The notes under the pieces were generated by a model, which was not told the DNA's origin, ran no database searches, and saw nothing but the letters and a program-made list of their open reading frames with translations. The position numbers were made by a program, and so were the translations under genes. From assembly GCA_013400155.1 (NCBI GenBank), contig VXBM01000420.1:598577-662576 (forward strand): a stretch of 64,000 bases of DNA, given 5' to 3'. The stretch comes from Helopsaltes ochotensis. Lineage: Eukaryota; Chordata; Aves; Passeriformes; Locustellidae. Numbering within the stretch: position 1 is the stretch's first letter; the number at the start of each line of letters is the position of its first letter. Positions 22,301 to 33,725 of this stretch are shown here, one piece after another.

Positions 22301-25300
22301 AAATTCACAAACTGCCTTTTTTCATACCTGTATCACAGTAACTTATGACACACAATCCACACAATTAGTCAATCAGCCTTTTGCAAAGTATGGAAACAAA
22401 GTTAGAAAAAAAGGAGACAAGAAATTTTATACATCAGTATATTTATTACAGAAAAAGAATCGAAAGTAAAAAATAACCGAAATTACATTTAAAGCAAAGT
22501 TCAGTAGCTAAATTGTAATCCCAAGAGGTAACACTGACCACAAGAACAACCTCTGGGAGTCTGACATGCAAGGATCTCTGTCCCACATATCACTCTCCTT
22601 GGTGTCACCTGCGTGTAATGGCTTCCCCTCAGATAACCCAGGTATGACTAACCTTGGTGCAGCTTCTGGCTGTTATCTTGACAGCAGATGACAGATGAAG
22701 GGGAAGTAGCTCAGACATGTCACCATGCAAGTTTTGATGGCTATCACAGTACACCCATGAAAATGACATGATTTTCACAAAGGAGGTCACCTTCTCTGTG
22801 GCTGTGTAACTCCCTCTCTCTGGAGCCCCTGTAGAAGGCTCTCCAAGGCTCACCTGCCCGTACACAGCAGCAGCTGTGACACAGCACTGCTGTGTATCCC
22901 TGACTCCAACTGAAAGCACTGTGGAAAAATACCATAGAAAAGTAACAAGTGTAAAATTGAAGGCCCTGTTGAGACAGGGGTTCTTAGTAGCTCAAGAATT
23001 CAAGAGGCTAAACACCAAGTATAAAATCTTGTAGTAAAGAAAAAAACCAGAGAAGCTAGTCAGTCTAACTCCTCCCCTTCTGCCTGGTGGCTGCTTGGCT
23101 AGGAAAGGTCATCCAAGTGCTTTATCAGGGAGTTGAGTATTCAGTCTAATCACTTTGTCAAATTCAGAATGTCTTTTGTGTTTACTAACCAATTAATAGT
23201 TATATTATACTTTTCTACACTATGTATTTTGCTTATAGAATTTCTTTGTGTCCAGGCAAAGATGCCCACAGAAGCTAGTTCAAAAGAGGGGCACTAACCA
23301 CAGGCATAGTATAAAAGCAAACAGAAACATCCCACAGAAGACAGTCTTCATCGACTGACAGCAAAGCCCAAACTTTCCAGTAGCTGTGCATTTATTTCCA
23401 CATGAAAGCCATCACTGTGTTTAGGGGAAGGGCCTGCTTTTGATTTCCTGAGTTGTTTCATGGAAGACTGTGTGTCCTGCTCTTTGTAGAGAGCATGTGC
23501 CATCTACGTTTGGGGTTTTTTCAGCACCTGGTGGTCTCAGATTTTGTGCAACTGTTCCAAAATACTGTGTGTTCTTGTTCATGAATATGGCACACACTTT
23601 TGGTATCCCTGGCTAAGCAGACTTTTGTGTAAAACTGGCTTATGGGAAGTTGGTTCAGCACAGTAACTGCAGTCTGACAATACCCTGAATTTGGTACTCT
23701 TAAAATACTCCGTAACCAAAGGGTCAGCTCAGAGACTGAATAGCTGCTTCACTGTGCAAACCATTTAAACATCCTCACCCCCTTTCCGTTTGACACAGAC
23801 AAACATTCTAACATAAACCACTTTGTTACACAAGGCATTGCCAGCATCTAAATACACTAAACAAATGTAATTTTTCAGCACTAAGCGCTAAATTGCACTG
23901 AAGAGAGGAAAATAAACCAACACGTGCTGGAAAAAGAGGAGTGTATTTCAAAAAGTACATTTCAAAAAACTGGTATTTAGTACAAACATAACTAACAATA
24001 TGCAACTATTTCAAATAATTGAATTTATACCAAATCTAAGAGATAGAATCACAAAAATATTATTTCTAGTCTACAGGAAAGTGCCTTGAAAGAAGATGGT
24101 CCATAAGGTTTTTATCATATTCACCACATCTGAAAACAGAATAAAAGGACCTGTTATTTATGTGAGTGCCACCTTGCTTTCAATGTGAAATGTGGAGCTC
24201 CTTGGTGATTTCTCTGAGAACAGTCCAGAGTCCCTGAGGATAGAAGACATTACCTTTGGACTCCTAAACATGAATACAATTATATCTTGGTGGTCTTCCT
24301 AGGTACTGCCGGAGCTTGCACCATATGCTTCCCATGGACAGTAGCAAGATGTGCTCAGCAGGGGGTCTGCACATTTTTAGAGCACAGCATGCTAAATTAA
24401 AATTTTTTATTGAAACATAGAAGAGGTTTAACAATACAGAAAACAATATAATGCAAACAGTACTTCTTTTCCTAAGTTTCTAAAACCTGTCCATCAAAAT
24501 TGACTTCTGGCAAATTCAAAGTACCCTGGCCCTAATGTAATGGCTTTTTCATTACAGCAGTTAAAACTTGAAAGAAATACACTTACTTTACATTTGTTTT
24601 CAAACTAAGCTTCTGACTAAGCTTTCAAGCCCTTTTAAAAACCAAGTAAGACCTAAGCTGCTGGTAAAATGTGCAGCAATCAAGGTCTTTACTGAACATG
24701 TGAGCTGGAGCAGGGAAAAAACATTACAGCAAAAAAACAAGGAGAGGGGCCTTTGGCATCCTATGTTCTTCCCTTCAAAAAGTTGCAAGGCTCCTTTGTA
24801 TTTGAGACAACTTGGAATTTATTTAGAAGCTAATTGGTACTCACACACCAGAAAAAATACTGTCAGCTCAAAGAGGAAGGCTGAAAAATAAAATGTGTTT
24901 GGATTGAAGGTTCAGCAAACTCCAGCTCTGACAAACAGCAGAGGTAAATCCCACAATAAATATTTGATTCCCCTACACAGGTAACTGCTAGTAAGTGACC
25001 ATTCTCAGTTAAATATCCTTTGGGGTCCTTATTTGAAATAAGTGAGCCTACATAAGCATTTATTTAAGACAAAATCTTCAAAAGCAGTTAATCAGTACAG
25101 TATTGCAACAGGTTAATTAAGCTCATAGGTGCTAGTAGATTTAGAGTGTTATTTATTCAGAGTTATCTGACTCACTTCCTCCTTCATGCTGGCACTAGCA
25201 AGAAGCCCTTCAGAAAGTTTTGGGGGATTTTTTACCCCTGTCCTCATATCAAACTAGAGCAGATAGCTGGTCTGGAGGGCCAGCTCATTTTACAATCTCT

Positions 25301-26167
25301 ATAGCTGGCACAAGAGAAGCACAGCTTCTTTTGGCACAAGCCTATTAGGTGAGTCTAAGCCAAAGTGTATGTTCTGCTAGTGGCTGAGCACTTGCAGCAC
25401 TGACATAAAATGCTGAACCAGTGGCAAAGGTGATTAAAATCAGGACTTTATTCTAACTGTCACAATGTATTGTGGCAGTGAGGATTGAAAAATCTCTCTT
25501 CTCGGCAAGTAAACAGGTTCTGATAGGATATTCCTCCTTATAGACTGTCTGTGGGCATGCACTTTAGAGTAAGAAAGGCACCATTACCAATATCCTTGTT
25601 GAAATTCCTACATAATATATACTAGACTTAATCCAACAATTTCTGCATCAGAGTTCTGTTCTTAGCTGTATAAACTCCCATGGCAGATTTTCAAACTGGC
25701 CCTCTGCTCTCCTCTCTTGCAGGCAGCCAAGCTATTTGCAAACACTTTCACACATTCTCCTCCCTGAGAGAAATGTAGGCCAGCTTACCACAAGCAGAAA
25801 GTGTGAAAGCCTTCTTAAAAAACCCAGCCGCTGGCCCATTTTTCATAGAGTGCAAGTCCTTTTAAATACTCCCCTACTTTCTATCCTGTAAACCCTTCTT
25901 TTTCACAGAGGGAATTTGCCCCTTTCTGGGGTGAAAACACCACATGAGCCATGTCCCCTGCCCCACCACAGCAGACTGCTCTTGCACCACTAGTACACTT
26001 CCCCACCAGGGCTGTAGCCACATTGTAGTACTGAATGCAAAAAACCACACCCAGCTGTCTCTGCTTTTAGTCCTCAATATTTCAATGCATTTATAAATAT
26101 CAACATAATCCATAATTATTTTCTTCTTAAATAAAACAAGCTGGAAATTGAAAGAAGTTCTATTTGT

Positions 26168-26173
26168 TTTAAT
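26168..26173 (-). terminator. OCIAD2: Candidate poly(A) signal of OCIAD2 (ATTAAA)
   Basis: The nearest good hexamer variant downstream of the OCIAD2 stop, about 300 nt away. The nearest canonical AATAAA on the minus strand is at 25447-25452. Either could serve; RNA 3'-end data would decide. Confidence 0.3.
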
Positions 26174-26474
26174 ACAAGCAGTTGATCCAAATTAATTCCA
26201 CTTATGTCCACCAGCAATACTCAGCTACAGCTAAAGAAAAAATTCCTCTGAGATAGGGCATTTAAAATTAGCATGAAAGGTATGTAATATAAAAATTAAG
26301 AAACAAAATTAACCAGAACTTACGGATACAGAATATTTCCTTGAGTAATGATTGGATTTTGATCTATTATTAAAATCTGTGATTTTCACTATATTGTTCA
26401 AAAGAAGAATACCATTCAACATGGAAAATACCATGAGATTTAAAAAAGAAAATTACAAGGTTGCCTACCTGGGA

Positions 26475-26556
26475 CTAAGATGCTGAAGGACTTGAACCTT
26501 CTTTCTCATTCGATCCCAATTTTGCTTTACATTCTTTGCAAACATGATGACACTGC
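26475..26556 (-). CDS. OCIAD2: OCIAD2 terminal coding exon (residues 120-146)
   Basis: Encodes RQCHHVCKECKAKL through EGSSPSAS, then TAG. The CxxC pair is shared with human. A donor-like CAG|gtaggc lies just after the stop, so a further 3' UTR exon is possible. Confidence 0.94.
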
Positions 26557-29500
26557 CTACAATATTGAAAGCAAATAAAACATTAAAGAATTTTGCTGGA
26601 TTTTTTCTAATACAACCATATAGAATGATGGCAAAAGTTCTTGAAGAAGTAATCCCTTGCCTATATTCCCAATTTTTTTAATATGGGATATAAACTGCAA
26701 AATACGACATTTAAATGTCATCTAAATGTCTCAGCCAATAATGCCCATTAATTAGTATTAAGTACTCCTTCTGGCAATTGTCAAAATATAACAGGATTTT
26801 CTAAGTAGCCAAAACAGTGCTTGCCAAGTACCTATGAGCAAACCAAGCTAAGAATAAGGCATATAACATATTGTGTAATTCCAAGTATATCCTTTGCTAT
26901 GTGGGGGGAACAATATAAGTAGAGAAATGGATGGACAACAAAGAAGTTTCCCATTATCAATCAGACATTTTTATAGGCATAAAAGCTCATGCTGATCTGG
27001 GGGAAAGATGTAGAAAGACAAAGGAAAATGATTCTTTGGATAGGATTTTTGGAAATGTGTTTTGTGAGTGAAAGGTTTATAACTTTATTGTGTATAAAGC
27101 CATATTGAGAATGGAGAGTATAACAAACAGCTGAAGGAGGAGCTGGGAAGGAAGTCAGAGTCTGATTTGATGTGAAGGAGTGAAGTTGAGAAAAAAATGG
27201 CTAAAACATGGAGGCGCCAGGAGACAAAAGTCAACCACTGAGATCTTACAGTTAGAGGTGGAAAAAGCACCCTCTCAGTTCATGCTCTTCATGGCTTGGC
27301 ATGACAGCATGAGGTTGGGCAAAGCCATAGAGGAGAGAGATGTCAGAATTGAGATTGACATTGTTGTTAAAATATGAGGACATTATAAAAAAATCTGTAG
27401 CATATTTGGCCTGAGGTATGTTCCAAAGGAACACGCAAAGGATCGAAGCAACAGCATGGACAATCTTAGCAGTATGATACTAGATGAAAAGAGAATGAGT
27501 AACTGTTGTCATATCACACCTAAAAGTACAATAATTTCATTTAAATCATGGATATCCTAGTAACAGGTAATACAATGAGTTTAATTTGCGTTTTCTGAAG
27601 AATGTGTAGTAGTTTCTAATACTGCAATGTATAGCCCAAGACTATGATTAGTACTTCAGGATATAGTCAAAGAATATAAATTCATAGTTTTGCTGCATAT
27701 AATTTTTAGTGTGTTTTAGACTATTTTGATGTAGGCTTAATAATTTAAATAAGCACAGACCTTTTTTGTTGTGGACCAAATGGTGCAATACCAATTTTCT
27801 GAAACTTTTTTTGGCATTCTCCCATGTATGACATCTTTCCAATGGCAAAACCCAAGACACCAGCAACTGTAGAGACAGATAACAAAACACTGTTCATACA
27901 ACAGCTTAAATCAGGAGTGTGCTATTGGCTCCACTTTAATCTTATAAAAAATTGTACCACATCTTCTCAGAACACATCACAAACACATGTGAAGTTATAC
28001 AGGGTTTGCAGGGGTGAATTCAGTATGTACTGAAAACTGGTTACCTATCATAAGAGAGAGTAACTGGTCCAAAATAATTAATATAGAAAAAGGATATAAT
28101 ATTCCAGCATACAGGAAAAGGATATAATATTTATAGGAACAGATTATAGAAAATAAAATTAACAATATCAGCACTAATTATTCGTGCCTTTGATTGCACA
28201 CTATGGTTTACTTCTAATGACCACACTTTTAACACAAACTTCTCTAGCATTCTAAGAAGGTAGAACATCAGCTTGCCATACAGTTGCACTGTGGCTTTCA
28301 CTCACTAGGGTCAGAATATAAGTTGCTACAGAAAATATTTACATTAGAAGAGTCTTGTTTCATACATTTACTTTTAAACACATCAGAAATCTGATTTCCT
28401 AATCTGCTGGGATAACATATAAATTCCAAAAAAAGAAGATTTTGGAAAGAAATTCAGAGACATGCATCTAAGGTCTGCATATTGCGTGTAAAGAGCCTTT
28501 CCTTTCAGAATTGGGTACAACTTACTTGCCATCTTGGGGTATGGACCAAATCTTGGGCTTGCTGAGAAAATACCTACAATAAAAGGAAATAGTCAGAAAG
28601 CTTATTCACTTGGGGAACTCACCAGCACTCAAAACCAGGGCACTAATTTTCCTATAGCTTTTGCATATCATAAGGTGAGGATGGCATAAAGTCCACTAAC
28701 CCAGATTTCAGTATATCAGGGCATTTTCTATTCCACTAGTTCTTAGTATGTGTGTTTTGAGGCAGTCCTAGAGTCATAGGAAAAAGAGAATCTGGATTTT
28801 ACACGATTCAGCTCAGGCAGGAGTTCAGAGTGTAAACAAACATGAAAGCAGCATGTCTGCCATTGGTGACACGTGCAGCACTGCAGAGGAAGTGATGGTG
28901 GCTTATATTGCAGCACAAACCAACCCTTTATATAAAATAGCAAAATTAAATCTCTTACACAGGATCCAGCTCCTTGTGCTGTGATAAGTAGGATGAAACT
29001 GCTCTTTGGTAGGTTTCTGTGGCTATCGATTAAAACTGTACCACTGGTATCTAGCCTTCTCCTCTGGAAAGATCACACATTTTAGCCTTTAAGAGGAGAA
29101 CACAGTGTGCTAAACAAGAAAAGCAAAATATTATCTTTAGCTTTTCCACCAACATCCACATTCCCCCAGTGAATCTCAGGAGGTGAAACCAGCACTCCTC
29201 TGAGAACTATATGTCTGGCAGAGGAATGCCATGCTGTGGAGGAGGGCTCCACGCAGCAAGATTACTGTGGCAAAGAGAAGTGAACACTGGTTGCACTGTT
29301 ACATGCATTGAGGCAGTAATAATGAGGCTTAGAAGCTCCAGCATCTTCTAGAGGCAGGGTGCTGTGTGCAGCCACCAGAAGAAAGTATTTAGACAGAGGA
29401 GTATTCAGACTATGCTAAGCACAAGAGCCTTTTCCCACTGTGATCTGTGCATTTTTATATTGGGTCTCTTGGGGGAGGGGAGGAACAAAATGTTGTTTGT

Positions 29501-32500
29501 TTCTAATCGTCCCCTTCCAACTGTTGACACACAGTAATGATTATTTAATATTGGCATATGTTATTTCACAGCTGATCAGAAATATCCAAGTACAATGAAC
29601 AGAAACTGAGAAGAGTACCTGGCACCAGAGGCTGGCATATTAGCTACAGAGTGCCCTTCCTATCACGGCTCACCCTTTTCTTGAATGTGCAATCTTCTCT
29701 TACTCCTTCCCTCCCTGTCTTCCTACAAGCTCATAGGTGGAATAGGGAACCCACATCAGCTTCTTGTGGTATAGCTTAGCAGACTTCAGGGTGGATGCCC
29801 CTCGCTCTTTCCCCAAAACACCAACCTCAACCTTATATATAGTCAAGACCCCCAGCAGGGAAACTGAAAGTACCATGTGTAGAACCAGGCGCATCCACCA
29901 CATAAACAGAATACAATTTTCTTTTGTGTTAGCCTGCAAATCTCTACAGAAGGCTGTCTGTCTCCTTACTTTGGCAGTACTCCTTGTCCCTTTGCACCAA
30001 AGCTGTAGCCATATTGATACATGGTCACGGTAAAAATATTGCCAGCATTATCAAATAAAACAGTTAGAGATATGGTACCCAATTCTAATGCCCCTGCTCA
30101 GGTGGTACAATGCTCTGCCCTACAAGCTGCCCCAGTGAAAACTACTCAAATACATGTGATCACAGTGACAAAATCCAGCCACCAGTCTTTGGATTTGTGA
30201 AATCTCTTTTCAGTTCACGTTCTTGCAAAGGGATAACAGTGACAATGCACACATAATGATCAAATCACCATAGCAATGATGGTAATGAGCGGGAAGAATA
30301 TTGATCTTGCAGAACAGCACTTCATTGATGTACTTCTTTATCTTTACCTTTTGAGATTAGCCCCTGGGTGACAAGCATGCTCCCAAGAGATAAAGGAAGA
30401 GCTGTGAAAATGAAAAGGAGAGTAGCTGGTATCAGCCAAAATTTCTTATGTATTTGGTAAATACTCTCTTATACATTAAATGTTTTCTGTTTCTAATTTA
30501 AACACATTATTTCTAAACATTAACTTTGCCTACTGTCTTAATCACCTATTACATGTGCTCATTCAGATTATATTCTTTTCAAAGTAAAGATGTCCTCACA
30601 CAGTGCCAGACATCAGCCATGCTACAACATCGGGAGCTGTTGCAATACATATATATTTATTAAATAACAGCTTCCACAATCTGAATATCTCCTCTAGCTA
30701 CTGCAACACTTGTAATGAAAGCAGCTCCAATGAAATGCTGAAACCTTTTCATTCTTCTCCATTAAAGAAACAGGTAATTTAGATACAAACTGAGAGGGTA
30801 GAAATAAAGGCACTAAAACACCAAGCACTGATCTTTTAGATGTCCTAACATATGAATAATTTCACAACTCAAAGACACATAGCCATGCCTGCCTCCCATT
30901 CAAAGGCATGGATAAGTACGTAACGAAGTAAAACATTCTTAAGGTGGTTGTAATAATGGACTTCAAGAAGAGAACCAACTCTACAACTGCTGAAGTTAAT
31001 ATTAAACAAGACGTCAATTCAATCACCTTCACCTACAACAATTATGCAAATAATTCAATTAAACCTTTAAGAATACAAAGCTTAACTTAACATGACAGAG
31101 TTAACCTGCAACAGTGTTCCAACAAAAAAGCATTTTGCAGACAGTTTTGCATACGTACATCAAGAAGTCATTCTGTGTGGTAAGTGTGGTAAGAATGACT
31201 TTGGATCACTCACCTCTGTACCAGAAACTCTCCTGTTTGCATTCTTTACGGATCCTTGCAATCTCTTTGTCTTGAATTTGGGAGATGGGACAAAATAATG
31301 TTGGCTGAAAGCATAAACCTGGATTAGTTTACCAAATTTAATCTCACAGGAAAAAAAAAGAAATTAATTAAAGATGACAATTTATTTTAAAAACCAAATA
31401 AAATACAAAACCCTCCAAGCTAAACTCCTTATTCTGTTGTTATCAGTGTGATGAAATCTTGATACCCCAATACAGAAACAGAAAGAACTACACAGGTTTT
31501 AAGTTTAAACCACCCATTTTATTGGTCTTTACTTTCCTAAAATTGCTCTGCTGCTGCTGACCCCAGAAGTATATTGCTTTATATCTGTTAGTCATTTAAT
31601 TCTCATGAGCTAAATTATGTCTCTCAGAAAGAAATTACAGGAAATAAAGGCAGAGTGGCAGTTCTCAAGTTCTGCTCTGTACAGAAGTCAACTGAAGTTC
31701 AATAAGAGCAGATTTTGCAAGTATTTAGATGAGGGTCAACATAAACTCTGCCAGACTTCCCACTAGTAGAACTTTCTCTCTGAGCAATTAAAATATATCC
31801 ATGGCATTAACTGAACTCAACCATACTCGCTTCACCCTAATACAAAGCAGGCCTCCAACAGACTTCTTTAAGGTAGCTCTTTTTTCACCCATTGTGATTG
31901 TGAGGAAAAAGTGACAGAATTCTTCCTTGCATTCTACTATCCAGGGTATTGACATGTAGACATAAGAAGATTACTTTTCTCTCTTTTCTGTCTTTAAGAA
32001 AAGACTCAGTGTTAGCATTGGAAGTGTCATTATCAGACATCTGAGATAAATGGATGTACTGGTTTTGACTGGACCTTTAAGAGTTTATTTTCTCCATAGT
32101 AATTGATATGGTGCTGGTTGACTGATGACCAAACTGCTCTTCACAATACAGGGATATTTAATTACTGCTCAGTAGATCTTCCACAGAGCCAAGGCCTTTT
32201 CTGTTTCTCAGGCTGCCCCACCAGCAAATCGGCTGGGGGTGTAGAGGAATATGGTAGAGGACACAGCTGGGACAGCTGACCCCAGCTGATCCAAGGGATA
32301 TTCCAATTCCATACCATGACATTGTGCTCAGCAAGAAAAGTTAAGGGAAAGGAGTTGTCATTAAGTTTAAATTAATTGAAATTTTAACATTTCTCTATAA
32401 AAACACAACATCTTTGAACATACGTATTCTTGAAAGAAAAAACAGATATCCTAGAACAAGCAATACTTTTGAAGAAAGAGTACATTCATCTATTACAGGA

Positions 32501-33725
32501 TTTTATCTCCTTTTATGCCTGACTGATCCATGATTTTATAGCCATAATAAGGAAATAAATTTATTTGCCATAGCCACACATTTCACATTATAGCTAATTA
32601 ATATCTCAGCCCTTTTTCAAGCACTGCTCCCCCAGAAGTTAATGGTGGTGCTCCTTGGGCGAACAATACAGAATTGGCTCCACTCCAGACCACAGAGAAC
32701 CACATAAAACTGGTTTCAGAGCAAGGTCATAGCAAATACAGTAAAATACAAACAGGCTGACTGAAAGATAAGGAAATGCATGTCAGAGCCCCAAGTGCAC
32801 CAACAGGCTTTTGCAACCTTTCTGCCTCCATACACACCCTGCCAGGTGTTAAGTTGGTTGGGCTCAGAGTCAGCTCTAAGAGGGCACAGTTGTGTAACAC
32901 TGAGTTAGACTGCTGTGAAAACAGAAAAGCTCCGAGAAAGCAGCAAGAAGCTTTGCCCAGGGCCTCTGTTCTTCAGCTCAGGAGCTGTATATAAGCTTAG
33001 ACCCTTGCCTTAACTATGTTGTAGATATCCTTACTTTGCCTTGCTAACCTGATTGCCTGGCTTTGCATCAGACTTGCCTGGCAATCACTGAACTGACTGT
33101 AGGCTGACCCTGGCTAACATCACTGGACCTCCTCTCCTCCTCTTTTTGGGTACTGTGCTCCCTCTACCTGAGGCCCCAGCCCCTGCCACGCTGCTGTCAC
33201 TTGTGCTGCTCTCTTGCAGATCAGCTCTCTGGTAGTCACTGCCCTCTGGTAGTGACCGGTTAGCAAAAAGTCATACCACATTTAAATTCCTCGATTTCTC
33301 CATCAGAGGAGAATGTTCATCTTCTGTAGAGCTGCAGACCAGATTCTTGTCCTGTATTGTTCCCTTCTCCCCTTCTGAAAATGTGTATGCAGAACTCAAT
33401 GGGACAGGTAGTACTGGACTTGTACTCAGACACCATGGCTATGCCAGCTTGTAACTCAGGGCATAAATCAGATCCTTAAGATTCACAATTCCTAGCCCTC
33501 TGAGCACAGTGAACCAGGAAAAATAATACACCATCCTTTCCTCTCTTCATCTATATTCTTAAGCTAACAGACACCTATTTCTCTCTTCAATAAGAGCAAC
33601 TGAGACAAAATCCCAGTTATTCATTAGCAACAGCAAAGAAATGTAAAGGAGGAAACCCAGCTTACCCATCCAGGTTGCTTAATTGGAGGTGTCTGACTTC
33701 CCTGTTGGACTGTTTCGGAAGACAT
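26475..33725 (-). CDS. OCIAD2: OCIA domain-containing protein 2, six coding exons
   Basis: Minus-strand coding exons, 5' to 3', are 33725-33666, 31304-31214, 30401-30348, 28573-28526, 27866-27761 and 26556-26475. They total 441 nt (146 residues plus stop), against 154 in human as I recall it. The ATG (complement of 33723-33725) has A at -3. The OCIA domain covers about residues 21-115: PTLFCPIS, ECKQESFWYRALPLSLGSML, VTQGLISKG, RFGPYPKM and GFAIGKMSYMGECQKKF. The C-terminus has a CKEC motif and ends SSPSAS, like the human CEEC and QPSAS ends. Human OCIAD2 is a mitochondria- and endosome-associated membrane protein, often studied for tumour silencing. That role is inferred by homology. Intron phases after exons 2-4 match OCIAD1. 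Confidence 0.95.
27761..27866 (-). CDS. OCIAD2: OCIAD2 coding exon 5 (residues 85-119)
   Basis: Encodes the second hydrophobic segment (AGVLGFAIGK), then MSYMGECQKKFQKI and FGPQQK. A run of A bases precedes the donor AAAAG|gtctgt, which deviates from consensus at position +3. Confidence 0.94.
28526..28573 (-). CDS. OCIAD2: OCIAD2 coding exon 4 (residues 69-84)
   Basis: A 48-nt phase 1/phase 1 exon encoding GIFSASPRFGPYPKMA. Acceptor attgtag|GT, donor GGCAA|gtaagt. Same size and phase as OCIAD1 exon 4. Confidence 0.95.
30348..30401 (-). CDS. OCIAD2: OCIAD2 coding exon 3 (residues 51-68)
   Basis: A 54-nt phase 1/phase 1 exon encoding ALPLSLGSMLVTQGLISK, nearly the human motif SMLVTQGL. It has the same size and phase as OCIAD1 exon 3. 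Confidence 0.96.
31214..31304 (-). CDS. OCIAD2: OCIAD2 coding exon 2 (residues 21-50)
   Basis: Encodes PTLFCPISQIQDKEIARI followed by RKECKQESFWYR, aligned to the human segment around LLFCPKS and ECQEESFWKR. Acceptor gctttcag|CC, donor CAGAG|gtgagt, phase 1 out. Confidence 0.95.
31305..33665. other. OCIAD2: OCIAD2 intron between coding exons 1 and 2
   Basis: Holds the LTR fragment at about 32.06-32.35 kb. A C/T-rich stretch at about 33.0-33.25 kb has the feel of an old interspersed repeat but matches no family I can name. Open frames here (for example 32776-32994) are not convincing genes. Confidence 0.5.
32055..32350 (+). mobile_element. ERVL-type LTR fragment in an OCIAD2 intron
   Basis: Starts TGTACTGGTTTTGACTGG and carries the blocks acagagccaaggcctttt, ctgccccaccagcaaatcgg, acacagctgggacagctgac and gatattcc. 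I recognise this text as an avian ERVL-type LTR common in Neoaves. It stops before the TATA/R region, so it is a 5' piece of a solo LTR, antisense to OCIAD2. No retroviral genes accompany it. The family assignment is from memory and should be confirmed with RepeatMasker. Confidence 0.65.
33666..33725 (-). CDS. OCIAD2: OCIAD2 coding exon 1 (residues 1-20)
   Basis: Encodes MSSETVQQGSQTPPIKQPGW and ends in phase 0 at a GG|gtaag donor. Several AG acceptors lie within 50 bases upstream, so the 5' UTR boundary of this exon is not fixed. Confidence 0.9.

Larger units (their letters stand above)
15035..26474. other. Intergenic region between convergent OCIAD1 and OCIAD2 3' ends
   Basis: Holds the OCIAD1 3' UTR at the left and the OCIAD2 3' UTR at the right. 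The rest is AT-rich with no protein gene I can support. Exceptions are a short pentamer microsatellite at 17.75 kb, a CpG-rich patch at 19.1-19.3 kb and a possible conserved block at 22.1-22.3 kb. Many short open frames occur, all under about 135 codons and without recognised homology. Confidence 0.6.

Noticed and set aside
24568..24891. 107-codon open frame in the intergenic region
   Set aside because: Lysine-rich translation of AT-rich DNA with no domain or neighbouring promoter.
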